Shown here piece by piece: positions 25,311-34,602 of a stretch of DNA of 64,000 nucleotides. This DNA comes from JAXGTD01 sp040775095 (GTDB lineage Bacteria > Pseudomonadota > Gammaproteobacteria > Chromatiales > Chromatiaceae), in the NCBI GenBank assembly GCA_040775095.1, contig JAXGTD010000001.1:1-64000 (forward strand), in the 5' to 3' direction. The position numbers were made by a program, and so were the translations under genes. The stretch's first letter is position 1; every line of letters starts with the position of its first letter. Under the pieces are notes generated by a model, which was not told the origin of the DNA, did not search any database, and saw only the letters and a program-made list of their open reading frames with translations.

Positions 25311-28160
25311 ATGATGCACCAGAGCATCGACACCGAGGGCGACCATCACTGGCAGCAGTGGGTCGAGTGGGCGGGCCGGCACGACATCCGCGTGCCCTCG
25401 GATGCGCGCTTTGCCAAGGCGCGCGCGCGGGTTTGGGAGGCCAGTGAGTTTGTTGCGCTCAGCGCCGCGCGCGACCCGGCAATGCTGGGGGAACTGATCC
25501 TCGGGGGCGACCTTCAAAGGCCGTTCCTTGCCGGCGAGATGGACGCCAGGCTGGCTCAAGCACTCGCCGGGGTGGACGACGAGGCGGCCTTGCAACGGGC
25601 TTTGCGGCTGTTTCGCCGCCGGCAGATGGTGCGGATCGTCTGGCGCGACCTGTCCGGCTGGGCCGCTCTGGACGAGACCCTGGAAGATCTGACGGCGCTG
25701 GCCGACGCCTGCGTGCAGCGTGCCCTCGAATCTCTGCGCCCCTGGACCGAGCGCGAGTTGGGGGTGCCGCGCGATGGGCAGGGAAGGGCTCTGTCGCTGG
25801 TGGTGCTTGGCATGGGCAAGCTCGGTGCGCGCGAGCTCAACCTGTCGTCGGACATCGATCTGATCTTCGCCTATCCGAGCAATGGGCAGGTCGATGGCGG
25901 GCCGCGGGCGCTGACCAACGAGCAGTTCTTCATCCGGTTGGCCCAGCGGCTGGTGCAGGCACTGGACAAGCAGACCGTGGACGGCTTTGTCTTTCGTGTC
26001 GACACCCGGCTGCGGCCTTTCGGCGACGCCGGCCCGTTGGCCATGAGCTTCGACGCGATGGAGTCGTACTACCACGCCCAGGCACGTGAATGGGAGCGCT
26101 ACGCGATGATCAAGGCGCGGGTGGTGGCCGGTGACGCGGATGCCGGCGCCGAGCTCTCCGCGCTGCTGCGCCCGTTCGTGTATCGCCGCTATCTGGATTT
26201 CGGCGCCGTCGAGTCGCTGCGCAACCTGAAGGCCATGATCGATCGTGAGCTCCAGCGCAAGGGGATGGCCGACAACATCAAGCTCGGTTTTGGCGGCATA
26301 CGCGAGATCGAGTTCATCGGGCAATCGTTCCAACTGATTCGCGGCGGGCGGGATCCCGACCTCCAAGTGCGGCCAATTCAACAGGTGCTGCGACGACTCG
26401 CAGAGAAGGGCTTGCTGCCGATCGCCGTCGTGGCCGAGCTTACCGATGCGTACCGTTTTCTTCGACTGACCGAGAACCGCATCCAGGCCTGGCAGGACCG
26501 CCAGTCCCATGTACTCCCGCAGCAGCGCGACGGGCGGCAGCGGCTGGCCCGCTCGATGGGGTTCGCGGACTGGGACAGTTTCATCGCCCGACTCGATGGC
26601 GACCGTGGCCGCGTGCAGAGCCATTTCGATGCCATCTTCGCGGCCCCGCCGGACGCGCCGGCATCCGATGAGCCGATCGGTGCGCTGTGGCAGACCCGGC
26701 CCGAGCCCAAACAGGCGCTTGCGGTGCTGGGCCAGGCGGGATTCGCCGATCCGCGGGCGGCCATGGATCGGCTCCGTCAGTTTCGCGATACCGCGGAACG
26801 AAAGGGTCTGAGCAGCCGCGGTAGCGGGCGTCTGTCGCTGCTGATGCCGCGGCTCTTGAAGCTGGTCACCGAGTGCGAGGCGCCGGACGTCGCGTTGGAG
26901 CGAGTCTTGAAGGTGCTCGAGGCCATCGTGCGGCGCACCGCCTATCTCGCGTTGCTGGTGGAGCACGAGGAGGTGCTCGGGCAGCTGGTGCGGCTCTCGG
27001 TGATGAGCCCATGGTTTGCCGCGCAGACCGCGCGCCACCCGCTGCTGCTGGACGAATTGCTCGACCCGCGCCGGCTTTACGCGCCGCTGCGGCGCAAGGA
27101 CCTGGAGAGCGAGGTGGACGCGCTTCTGGCCGCGGCCGACCCGGATGATCTGGAGCAGCAGATGGAGCGGCTGCGCCAGTTCGCCCAGGGAAACATGCTG
27201 CGCGTCGCGGCCGCCGACCTGACCGGCGTCATTCGGCTCATGGTGGTGAGCGACTATCTCACCGAGATCGCCGAGGTGGTGGTTGCCCGCACGTTGCGCA
27301 TCGCGTGGCGGGACCTGACCGGGCGTCACGGACCGCCTGCCGGGACCGACCAGGACCACAACGGGTTCCTGGTCGTTGGATACGGCAAGCTTGGCGGCAT
27401 CGAGCTGGGCTACCAGTCCGATCTCGATCTGGTGTTTCTCTACGACACCGAGGCCGGCGGGGGCATGACCGACGGTGCACGCCCGGTGTCCACGGAGCAG
27501 TTCTATTCCCGCCTTGGCCAGCGCATGATCCACATCATGACGACCGCGACGTACTCCGGTGTGCTTTACGACGTGGATATGCGCCTGCGCCCGGATGGCA
27601 ACAAGGGCATGATCGTGCGCTCGTTGGCCTCGTTCGCCGACTACCAGGCCAGAGATGCCTGGACCTGGGAGCATCAGGCACTGGTGCGGGCCCGGGCGAT
27701 CGCCGGCGACGGCAATCTCGCCAAGCGCTTCAGCCAGGTGCGCGCCAGCGTCCTTGGCATGGAGCGGGACGCGGAGCGGCTTCGCATCGACGTGCGCGAC
27801 ATGCGCGAGAAGATGCGGGCGAGCCTCGACAAGACCCGCGACGGTCGTTTCGACCTCAAGCAGGGTCGCGGCGGTATTGCCGACATCGAGTTTATGGTTC
27901 AATACTCGGTCCTGCGATGGGCCCATCGGCATGCGGAGTTGACGGCCTGGACCGACAACATCCGTCTGATCGAGACCCTGCGTCGGCTCGAGCTATTGCC
28001 TGGTGAGAGTGCCGCCGCCCTCGATTCCGCCTACAAGGCGTTGCGCGCGATCTATCACCGCCATGCCCTGCAGGACGCCCCCGGGCTTGTGGTCGAGGAG
28101 GCATTGACCGAGGAGCGGGCGCGGATCGCGGCGCTCTGGCAAGAGCTGATGGAAGCATGA
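25311..28160 (+). CDS. glnE: bifunctional glutamine synthetase adenylyltransferase/deadenylase
   Basis: GlnE adds AMP to, and removes it from, a tyrosine of glutamine synthetase in response to nitrogen status and PII. The 949-residue protein has the N-terminal deadenylase nucleotidyltransferase domain with LGMGKLGARELNLSSDIDLIFAYP near residue 170, a central helical PII-binding region, and the C-terminal adenylylase domain with GYGKLGGIELGYQSDLDLVFLYD near residue 695. Both carry the paired DxD. DMRLRPDGNKG follows in the second domain. Length is typical. A double ATG at 25311/25314 leaves a one-codon ambiguity. A 961-codon antisense open frame overlaps it and is a composition artefact. Confidence 0.98.
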   Translation: MMHQSIDTEGDHHWQQWVEWAGRHDIRVPSDARFAKARARVWEASEFVALSAARDPAMLGELILGGDLQRPFLAGEMDARLAQALAGVDDEAALQRALRLFRRRQMVRIVWRDLSGWAALDETLEDLTALADACVQRALESLRPWTERELGVPRDGQGRALSLVVLGMGKLGARELNLSSDIDLIFAYPSNGQVDGGPRALTNEQFFIRLAQRLVQALDKQTVDGFVFRVDTRLRPFGDAGPLAMSFDAMESYYHAQAREWERYAMIKARVVAGDADAGAELSALLRPFVYRRYLDFGAVESLRNLKAMIDRELQRKGMADNIKLGFGGIREIEFIGQSFQLIRGGRDPDLQVRPIQQVLRRLAEKGLLPIAVVAELTDAYRFLRLTENRIQAWQDRQSHVLPQQRDGRQRLARSMGFADWDSFIARLDGDRGRVQSHFDAIFAAPPDAPASDEPIGALWQTRPEPKQALAVLGQAGFADPRAAMDRLRQFRDTAERKGLSSRGSGRLSLLMPRLLKLVTECEAPDVALERVLKVLEAIVRRTAYLALLVEHEEVLGQLVRLSVMSPWFAAQTARHPLLLDELLDPRRLYAPLRRKDLESEVDALLAAADPDDLEQQMERLRQFAQGNMLRVAAADLTGVIRLMVVSDYLTEIAEVVVARTLRIAWRDLTGRHGPPAGTDQDHNGFLVVGYGKLGGIELGYQSDLDLVFLYDTEAGGGMTDGARPVSTEQFYSRLGQRMIHIMTTATYSGVLYDVDMRLRPDGNKGMIVRSLASFADYQARDAWTWEHQALVRARAIAGDGNLAKRFSQVRASVLGMERDAERLRIDVRDMREKMRASLDKTRDGRFDLKQGRGGIADIEFMVQYSVLRWAHRHAELTAWTDNIRLIETLRRLELLPGESAAALDSAYKALRAIYHRHALQDAPGLVVEEALTEERARIAALWQELMEA

Positions 28161-28242
28161 ACCGGCGGCGAGGCCGCCTACAGTAACCCTGATGAGAGAC
28201 GCGCGGACTTGTGGTTTCGCGCTCTACCGGAGCATCCCAATC

Positions 28243-29163
28243 ATGACGATGGCGCACCGTGATGGTCTGATCTGGCACAACGGCGACACCGTGGCGTGGC
28301 GCGACGCGCAGACCCACGTGCTGACCCATACGCTGCACTACGGTATGGGGGTCTTCGAGGGTGTACGCGCCTACAAGACGGATGAGGGCACGGCGATCTT
28401 CCGTCTGCGCGATCACACCGACCGGCTCTTCGATTCGGCCCACATCCTGGGTATTGAACCGCCCTACGACCGGGAGACCATCGATGAGGCCCACCGTATC
28501 GCGGTGCGCGAGAATGGGCTCGATTCCGCCTACATCCGCCCGATGTTCTACTACGGGCCGGAGGGCATGGGCCTGCGCGCCGACAATCTCGACGTGCATT
28601 GCATTGTTGCGGCCTGGGAATGGGGCTCGTACCTGGGCGAGGAGAATATGGCCAATGGCATCCGAATTCGGGTGTCTTCGTTCACCCGCCATCACGTCAA
28701 CGTCACCATGTGCCGGGCAAAGGCGAATGGTAACTACATGAACTCGATGCTGGCGTTGCAGGAGGCCCTGCGCGACGGCTACGACGAGGCGTTGCTGCTC
28801 GATGTGCAGGGCTTCGTGATGGAAGGCAGCGGAGAGAACGTCTTCATCGTCCGCAAGGGCGTATTATATACGCCGGACCTGACCTCTGCCCTGGATGGCA
28901 TCACGCGCCGCACCGTGATCACCCTGGCGCGTGAGATCGGTCTCGAGGTAGTCGAGAAACGCATCACCCGCGACGAGGTCTACATCGCCGACGAGGCCTT
29001 CTTTACGGGCACGGCCGCCGAGGTGACCCCGATTCGCGAGGTAGACGGGCGGCGGATCGGCCGCGGCGGTCGCGGCCCGATCACCGAACGGCTGCAACGC
29101 CTCTATTTCGATGTGGTCCACGGACGCAGTGAGGTGCACCGAGACTGGCTGACGCCGGTCTGA
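28243..29163 (+). CDS. ilvE: branched-chain amino acid aminotransferase IlvE
   Basis: IlvE is a fold-IV PLP enzyme that interconverts branched-chain amino acids and their keto acids. The protein has HNGDTVAWRDAQTHVLTHTLHYGMGVFEGVRAY at the N terminus, IRPMFYYG in the middle, and the PLP-lysine region MCRAKANGNYMNSMLA near residue 160, followed by EALLLDVQGFVMEGSGENVF and FFTGTAAEVTPIREVDGR. The start at 28243 follows GGAG by 9 nt; MAHRDG six bases later is possible. It lies 82 bp after glnE on the same strand and is followed by a zf-CHCC gene, a pairing seen in other gammaproteobacteria. Confidence 0.97.
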   Translation: MTMAHRDGLIWHNGDTVAWRDAQTHVLTHTLHYGMGVFEGVRAYKTDEGTAIFRLRDHTDRLFDSAHILGIEPPYDRETIDEAHRIAVRENGLDSAYIRPMFYYGPEGMGLRADNLDVHCIVAAWEWGSYLGEENMANGIRIRVSSFTRHHVNVTMCRAKANGNYMNSMLALQEALRDGYDEALLLDVQGFVMEGSGENVFIVRKGVLYTPDLTSALDGITRRTVITLAREIGLEVVEKRITRDEVYIADEAFFTGTAAEVTPIREVDGRRIGRGGRGPITERLQRLYFDVVHGRSEVHRDWLTPV

Positions 29164-29211
29164 TCGCCGCGGCGATGCGCGTACCCAATCGATCACCAAT
29201 TGAGCCACCAC

Positions 29212-29421
29212 ATGATAGCAACTACCACCGACACATCGAGGCCGGGCAAACAGCCCGCCGAGGTCGTTTCTGTCCGTCGCGCCGATCTGCCCCTGAGTTG
29301 TCCGCGTCCCGGTGATGCGCTTTGGAACATGCATCCGCGGGTGTATCTGCCGATTGAGGATGAGCCCAACAAAGAGGCGATCTGCCCTTACTGCGGGGCC
29401 CACTATCATCTGATGGATTGA
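29212..29421 (+). CDS. zf-CHCC zinc-finger small protein
   Basis: A 69-residue protein with the zf-CHCC layout: LSCPRPGDALWNMHPRVYLPI with the first Cys and His, then AICPYCGAHYHL with the CxxC. This domain is shared with mitochondrial complex I subunit NDUFS6, where it binds zinc. The bacterial role is unclear. I used the ATG at 29212; a TTG at 29200 would add four residues. It follows ilvE by 48 bp. Confidence 0.88.
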   Translation: MIATTTDTSRPGKQPAEVVSVRRADLPLSCPRPGDALWNMHPRVYLPIEDEPNKEAICPYCGAHYHLMD

Positions 29422-30018
29422 TCGCCGAAACGGATGCCCACGTGCGGCAACCGCCAGGGACGGGCAATGGCGATGGCCCCATCGGGTTGACCCCTTGCGC
29501 CGGTTCGACGGACCGCTCCCAAGCCGGGGAACTTTCGCCCGCAGCCGGCGTATGGTTGTCGCGCCCTGCGCCAGCGGCCGGTTTTCGCCGTCGACGACCC
29601 GGGCCAACGCCCCGCCCCGCGTCGGGCGATGAGCGGCCCACTTCGTCATGCCGCCAACGGAGCGGATCCTGTGCCGCGGACTCGTCCAGAACAGGTGATA
29701 CGTCTCGGCCGATGCCGTTGGGCGTATGGGTCAATTGCGCGGCGGCTTGGGTCCCCGTGACACGGCCCGGTGCAATATGGGGGCGCAGACACGCCCCTTG
29801 GGAGGGCCCCCGGAGGGGTGGTCGATCCAACTCATTCCTGGGCCACGTCCGCTCGCCATCGGCGCGGCGTGGCAGTATTTACCGCGCATTTTCAAAGCCT
29901 TATGGCATCTGGAAGTCGCGGCCCATCCACGGTCGACACGGGAAACGCGGCGATCGGTATTTCTTGCGTGTCACCGACCCTTGTTCGGCGAACGAGGAGA
30001 AAACGAGGAGAAACAGCG
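29422..30018. other. intergenic region, about 600 bp
   Basis: Open frames here are low in recognisable content and rich in Arg, Pro and Gly. I see no gene, repeat or RNA I can support. Confidence 0.5.
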
Positions 30019-30198
30019 ATGGATATACAGGTCGGCGGATTGTTGGGCCTGATTACACTGATTCTGATGGTCTATGCGCTGGTCAGGATTATCCAGAGTG
30101 ATGCTGGAACGGGTTCGAAGGTGCTGTGGGTTGTTCTGATCCTGTTGCTACCCGTGCTTGGCCTCATTCTCTGGCTGTTGTTCGGGCCAAAAGGATGA
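30019..30198 (+). CDS. PLDc_N-type small membrane protein, 59 aa
   Basis: Two hydrophobic helices (GLLGLITLILMVYALVRII and KVLWVVLILLLPVLGLILWLLFG) with a short polar turn and a terminal GPKG match the phospholipase D N-terminal-like membrane module found alone in many bacteria. The ATG at 30019 follows GAGGAG by 8 nt. The function of stand-alone versions is unknown. Confidence 0.85.
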   Translation: MDIQVGGLLGLITLILMVYALVRIIQSDAGTGSKVLWVVLILLLPVLGLILWLLFGPKG

Positions 30199-30280
30199 AG
30201 CCTGCGACAGGCTTCGCGGTCCCGCCAAAGAACCTGCCCCGCGTTATCCGCGCCGCCGCATCGATCTTAAGGATGGCTCC

Positions 30281-30478
30281 ATGGAACGGCTTTTGACGAA
30301 CGATGCCCTCTGTCCATGGTGCGGAGCGGCCCTTGAGCTGCTGATCGATGCCAGCGCCGGCGACTGCGAGTATATCGAGGACTGCCACGTCTGTTGTTCG
30401 CCTATCCTGACGCGGGTCAGATTCGATCCACTGGATTCACAATGCTGCAGTGTGACCCTCGTGCGTGACAACGAATGA
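30281..30478 (+). CDS. CPXCG-motif cysteine-rich protein, 65 aa
   Basis: The N-terminal CPWCG pair and the second CHVCC pair about 25 residues later match the CPXCG-motif family, predicted to bind a metal such as zinc. The DASAGDCEYIEDCHVCC stretch is characteristic. ATG at 30281 has AAGGA 8 nt upstream. It lies 82 bp after the PLDc_N gene on the same strand. The function is unknown. Confidence 0.9.
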   Translation: MERLLTNDALCPWCGAALELLIDASAGDCEYIEDCHVCCSPILTRVRFDPLDSQCCSVTLVRDNE

Positions 30479-30587
30479 CCCGGAAATGGCCGCGAGCCCT
30501 TGCCGCTGTGCAGGAACGCCGGAGCGCTCCGCTTAGTCATTCCAAGTCGGGATGAGTGCCGGGTAGATCCTGGAACCACGCTTATTC

Positions 30588-30617
30588 TTGACAATTGAAT
30601 CAACAACCTCAAATAAT
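30588..30617 (+). promoter_or_regulatory. sigma-70 promoter upstream of the H-NS-family gene
   Basis: TTGACA (30588-30593) and AATAAT (30612-30617) are separated by 18 bp. The -35 is perfect and the -10 matches five of six bases. The nearest gene downstream is the H-NS-family gene at 30820, implying a 5' leader of about 195 nt. Confidence 0.6.
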
Positions 30618-30819
30618 TGCGTCATCAGCCGATCGCTTTTGCGCATCGGGGCCGAGAGATAAGGAGTCGACTGGCAGAGGCAACCGGTTCTTGGCTCTGC
30701 CTGGTGTTCAACGGCTTCCGCGCGAGGGAGGCGGTTGTCAATGCCGGCTTCGTTTCAGGTCAACGGTGCGACTGATCAGCGGGTGGCGTTATTTTTATCA
30801 ATCTTGCGGAGGTCATTCA

Positions 30820-31218
30820 GTGGAATATCAGAGTTTAAGTGTCGACGAGCTGCAGGCACAGCTCGAGCAGGTCGAGCAGAACAAGGCGGAGCTGGAGAAG
30901 GCCATTGGTCGGCGTTGGCAGGAGGCGAAAAGCGAGCTTGCGCAGCAGATTCGGGAAATGATCGACGAGCGCGGTTACGATCTTGACGAGATCCTGTCGT
31001 TGGTTGCGGGTCGTCGTCGGCGTGCCACGGCGGCTGGCAAGAAGGGCGGTCGTACCTATGTCAAATACGTCGACCCGGAGAATTCCGGCAACGTCTATGT
31101 CCGGGGCGTGCTGCCCGGATGGATGAAAGAGAAGATGGTCGCCCAGGGTTACGACCCGAGCATCCGCGCCGATCGGGAGGCCTTTAAGAGCAACTATCTG
31201 CGCGCCACGCAGGATTGA
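30820..31218 (+). CDS. H-NS histone-family DNA-binding protein
   Basis: A 132-residue H-NS-family protein. The N-terminal coiled-coil (about residues 5-55, DELQAQLEQVEQNKAELEKAIGRR) drives oligomerisation. The C-terminal DNA-binding part reads TYVKYVDPENSGNVYVRGVLPGWMKEKMVAQGYDP; the usual GRGR hook is replaced by VRGVLPGW, a variant I recall in several sulfur- and methane-oxidising gammaproteobacteria. The GTG at 30820 has GGAGG 7 nt upstream and defines a compact protein; the open frame continues upstream without family similarity. Its 3' end overlaps the convergent CbiX-like gene by 35 bp. It may bind AT-rich accessory DNA. Confidence 0.92.
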   Translation: MEYQSLSVDELQAQLEQVEQNKAELEKAIGRRWQEAKSELAQQIREMIDERGYDLDEILSLVAGRRRRATAAGKKGGRTYVKYVDPENSGNVYVRGVLPGWMKEKMVAQGYDPSIRADREAFKSNYLRATQD

Positions 31219-32092
31219 TCTGTCTGGTCACTTCGGATGATGCAGCACCGCCGACTTGGTTTGCTTGGTCGACGGCTTGCTGCAGTCGGTCCGCCAGGAT
31301 ATCGATGATGAGATCGTGGTCTCCGACGAGCCGCGATGACTCGACCCGCAAGGTCGGAAAATCCCGCATGATGTCGTGACTGATGGCGTCGACGTCCCCC
31401 CCAAGACCGGCATGCCTGCCCGGTGACAGGAACAGCATCCCCAGGATCACCGTCTGATTCGGCTTCTCGCTGGCGAGCTGCCTGAGCAGGTCGGCGAGGA
31501 GTGCACCGTTGAAGTCGTATTCCGCGCCGCGGCGCCGTTCCATCGCGGCCTCCAGTATGACCCCTGTCCACGGTAGTCGTGCACGCAGCTCCCGTGCGAG
31601 CCAGTGCCGCACCGCGGTGACCGGCGGACTCGGCGATCCGTGATCCACGACCACGACGGGGCCGTTCTCGCCCGTCATCGATGCGTTGCGCGCGGCCACC
31701 ACGTTCTCCGCAAGGATGTCCACCAGCCTCGATTCCCCCGCCGGCAATGGGCAAAGGACATCGGCAATCCGTAGATCGAATGGCCCGAAATCACGTGTCA
31801 GGGCCTCGTATCGTTCCGGCACAAACCGCGTAATGGCTCCGCTCGGTCCGAAGAAGAGTGGGACCAGCGTGAACGCCCGTTGCCCATTGCCCAGCCGATC
31901 CCGCATGAACGGCTCGAAGGTGTCGGCCGCGGTGCCATGGAGCTCTTCGGCGGGAACCTGGTCGGCATGCTGCAGTGACACCGCATGAACCCGGTGACCG
32001 ACGCGCTCGCCGAGCCCGGCGGCGAGCCGGCGCAGGCCCAGCGTGGAGTCGGCTCGCTTGGAGCCGTTGTCGACTAGCATGATCGTCGGCAT
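31184..32092 (-). CDS. CbiX-like sirohydrochlorin chelatase family protein
   Basis: CbiX/SirB enzymes insert cobalt or iron into sirohydrochlorin. The 302-residue protein has two similar halves, each opening with a chelatase strand motif: MLVDNGSKRADSTLGLRRLA near the start and VVVVDHGSPSPPVTAVRHWLA in the middle. LVPLFFGPSGAITRFVPE lies at the end of the first half, and LGMLFLSPGRHAGLGGDVD in the second. The first motif lacks the usual HGS His (it is NGS), so one half may be inactive. Its 3' end overlaps the H-NS gene by 35 bp in convergent orientation. No cobalamin genes sit nearby. Confidence 0.75.
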   Translation of the reverse strand: MPTIMLVDNGSKRADSTLGLRRLAAGLGERVGHRVHAVSLQHADQVPAEELHGTAADTFEPFMRDRLGNGQRAFTLVPLFFGPSGAITRFVPERYEALTRDFGPFDLRIADVLCPLPAGESRLVDILAENVVAARNASMTGENGPVVVVDHGSPSPPVTAVRHWLARELRARLPWTGVILEAAMERRRGAEYDFNGALLADLLRQLASEKPNQTVILGMLFLSPGRHAGLGGDVDAISHDIMRDFPTLRVESSRLVGDHDLIIDILADRLQQAVDQANQVGGAASSEVTRQINPAWRADSCS

Positions 32093-32800
32093 GGCGATGA
32101 GTGACCTGTCACGGCTTGAACGTGGCGGGCAGCTGACCGAGCTGTCGTTGCCAAGGGGCAAACCGGCCCCTCGGGTCCCAGGTGCGACGGCCGGCGGTTC
32201 AGTTCCGCTTCACCCGCGACAACCTCAGCGCTCCCGAGAGCGTCAAGGTTGGGGCGTCGCCGCCGAGCGGCAAGTGCCTTGCTTCGCCGAAGTCCTCGCG
32301 CTGCGCGACCCGCAGATCCGGCGGGCGGACCATGCGGACCTGCCGGTTTGAGATCGCAGACGGGCACCGATCCGGGTCGGGGCAGTTCGGCCAGGGTCGC
32401 ATCCAGCGCGGGGGTGGCCCCCGCCGCGCAAGCCGCTGGGGGCGGCAGCCCAATCACCGGGTTGGGCGGGGGGCCACCGCGCGGGATCCGCGCCGCGTGG
32501 CGGCATGCACCGAGCTCGGCCGGCGCGGGTCCTTCTGGGGCGCGCCGGAACCACTCGACGACCCCGTGTACCGGCCGCTGACGCGCATCCGTCGAAGCCG
32601 AATGGCCCGTGACCCGCCGGGCGTTCCTTTACCCTGCCGCGTTACCCTGCCACCAGGGCGGGCCAATCAGGGAATCACTGAAAGTAATAAAGGATCTCCC
32701 CCGGTATACGATGGCCATACCGATTCCCCGTTCTATAAGTGATTGAACCTCATGCGAAATGCGACTCCATTGTTCTTCTACGGATGGGGGTGGACCAACG

Positions 32801-32816
32801 CTGGCCTATAGGCCAG
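32801..32816. promoter_or_regulatory. perfect 16-bp palindrome, possible operator
   Basis: CTGGCCTATAGGCCAG is an exact inverted repeat without a spacer, located 43 bp upstream of the -35 of a strong promoter. This position fits a regulator binding site; no regulator was identified. Confidence 0.35.
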
Positions 32817-32858
32817 TAGATGATTGGTGTGTGCGGGGCCGGGTTGTCGTCCCCGCGT

Positions 32859-32886
32859 TTGACAGGGTAGGGGGCGGGTTTATACT
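32859..32886 (+). promoter_or_regulatory. near-consensus sigma-70 promoter
   Basis: TTGACA (32859-32864) and TATACT (32881-32886) with a 16-bp spacer. The start of transcription would be near 32893, giving a leader of about 400 nt before the protease gene at 33290. Confidence 0.7.
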
Positions 32887-33289
32887 GAAACTGGCGTGAC
32901 GAGACAGGCTCATGCAATTCGAGCTCGTTGACGAAATCGAGTTTGATTGCGAATCGCATTTCCATTCTGTCTCCATGATGCCTATTTCAGGGTCTCTACA
33001 AGCGGGACGCGCGGATCGGGTGGTTTTGCGGTGCATGTCGCGGACAGGGTGTTGGTCGACGAATGGGCGCGGAGGCGGGAGACACGGCGTATCGAGCCGG
33101 CTATGTGCCATTATGGGACGGTCGCGGAGCCTTCGGGAGACGCTGGCTGAATCCATACCTGGATCGGGTCAGCCGGGAATTGGGGCGGCGCATCTCCCCG
33201 ATTGCGCCATCCGCGTTCCCCACGAGGGCCGAGCCCGATCGGCGTTTTCGTAGCTCGTTTACCATTTTTTCAGTTGGGGCTGAGGTGTC

Positions 33290-34573
33290 ATGAACAGCAA
33301 AATCACTCTGCAGGTCAAGGTTATGAGGACGGGGCTTGTTGTCACCAGCGCGCTGGTGCTGGGTCTGTCCTGGGCCGCGGTCGCTGTCGCGCAAGAACAG
33401 TCTGCCCACGTAATGAGTCAAAGTGGCGAGACCGGAAGTGGCGAGATCAGCAAGGCGGAGGCCGCCGCCATCGTCGAGTACTGGACCCCGGAGAGGATGT
33501 CTTCCGCGGTGCCGAGGACCCTGCCCGCCCCTGGGCCGGCCCCGGCGGCGCTGGAGAATCAGGCGCCAGTGGAACCGCCGACACTGCCGCCCGGGGCCTC
33601 GCCGGGGTATGACCCCGACAGCCCGTTCGGCCCGCCCCCGGAGGGGGCGATCGACGACCTCATGAATCCTTCAGGCGTCATGCTCAGAGGTGTAGGGGAG
33701 CCGGCAGTGGCCGCCGATGCCCTGCCGCCAGCCCCGGCATCCGCGGGTTATCCCTCGGCCCACACCACGTACGAGTTTCAGGGTAGATACCTGACCTATC
33801 CCCGTTCCCCGGTCGGGAAGCTCTTCTACACGCTAAACGGTGGCAACTATGTCTGCTCCGCGTCCCTGATCGGGTACCGCCATGTGGTCACCGCTGGACA
33901 CTGCGTCAGCGACGGCGCCGGCCATTGGGCAACGAACATGATGTTCTGTCCCTCCTATGATATCGCCCAAGGCGGGCCCAACCCCGCGGTGGGGTGCTGG
34001 ACGACAAACGACCTGTTCAGCTCTTATCGCTGGCACGTCTATGGGGAGCCCGATGCCGACATCGGGATGGCGGTGTATAGCAACAACGGTACTGTCTATG
34101 GGGGCGACTATCCCGGCGATGTGACCGGCTGGTTCGGCTACGCGTGGAACTTTGCCCTGGGCCAGCACGAGGAGATGTTCGGCTATCCCGCGGCCGACCG
34201 TCCCGGTAACGCGCACAACGAGTACGCCGACTTCAATGGTGGCAAGATATACGTGACATCTGCCGAGGAGGCCGGCTACACCATCGATTGGGGCCTGTAC
34301 GCCAACTCCAAGTTCCTCGGCACGACCCAGACCCCGGGTTGCAGTGGTGGCCCATGGGTCTTCCGGTACGGCAGAAAATATCTCAACACCTGGAATTCCA
34401 ACTGGGTCAATGGTGTCAACAGTCATCTTCGTTGTTGGGATTCGGCTTGCGCGGATCTGTACATGGAGATCAGCTCGCCGCAGTTTATTGCCTATACCGA
34501 GAGCGGGAACTGCGTCCTGCCGAACTGTGGTGTGGTTGACACCATCAAATGGGTTTTCGGGCAGAGACCTTAG
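33290..34573 (+). CDS. secreted trypsin-like serine protease (S1 family)
   Basis: A 427-residue exported protease. A signal peptide ends at about residue 34 (VVTSALVLGLSWAAVAVA). A Pro-rich linker or propeptide follows to about residue 160. The catalytic domain has His in VVTAGHCV near residue 203, Asp in DADIGMAVY near residue 256, and Ser in GCSGGPW near residue 352; the spacing fits the chymotrypsin fold. The residue before the active Ser is Cys rather than the usual Asp, as in some V8-like relatives. Several Cys pairs suggest disulfides. ATG at 33290 has GAGG close upstream. The target is unknown. It stands alone behind a strong promoter. Confidence 0.88.
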   Translation: MNSKITLQVKVMRTGLVVTSALVLGLSWAAVAVAQEQSAHVMSQSGETGSGEISKAEAAAIVEYWTPERMSSAVPRTLPAPGPAPAALENQAPVEPPTLPPGASPGYDPDSPFGPPPEGAIDDLMNPSGVMLRGVGEPAVAADALPPAPASAGYPSAHTTYEFQGRYLTYPRSPVGKLFYTLNGGNYVCSASLIGYRHVVTAGHCVSDGAGHWATNMMFCPSYDIAQGGPNPAVGCWTTNDLFSSYRWHVYGEPDADIGMAVYSNNGTVYGGDYPGDVTGWFGYAWNFALGQHEEMFGYPAADRPGNAHNEYADFNGGKIYVTSAEEAGYTIDWGLYANSKFLGTTQTPGCSGGPWVFRYGRKYLNTWNSNWVNGVNSHLRCWDSACADLYMEISSPQFIAYTESGNCVLPNCGVVDTIKWVFGQRP

Positions 34574-34602
34574 GACAGCTTGGATTCAAATGCTGCCGGT
34601 AT

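Larger units (their letters stand above)
32093..33289. other. long gap of about 1.2 kb with promoter and palindrome
   Basis: No gene is convincing. A minus-strand frame at about 32199-32453 has a protein-like run (DLRVAQREDFGEARHLPLGG) but no family, and may be a decayed gene. There is a perfect 16-bp palindrome at 32801-32816 and a strong promoter at 32859-32886. A short open frame from 32912 (MQFELVDEIEFDCESHF) may be a leader peptide or chance. Confidence 0.45.

Noticed and set aside
25047..27932. A 961-codon open frame antisense to glnE
   Set aside because: It lies opposite a strongly supported gene and has no recognisable domain; long antisense frames are common at this GC content.
29418..30101. 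A 227-codon frame between the zf-CHCC and PLDc_N genes
   Set aside because: It overlaps the better supported PLDc_N gene in another frame and looks random.
32182..32742. A 186-codon frame in the gap before the protease
   Set aside because: No ribosome site or recognisable domain; composition is Arg/Ser/Gly-rich, typical of noncoding GC-rich DNA.
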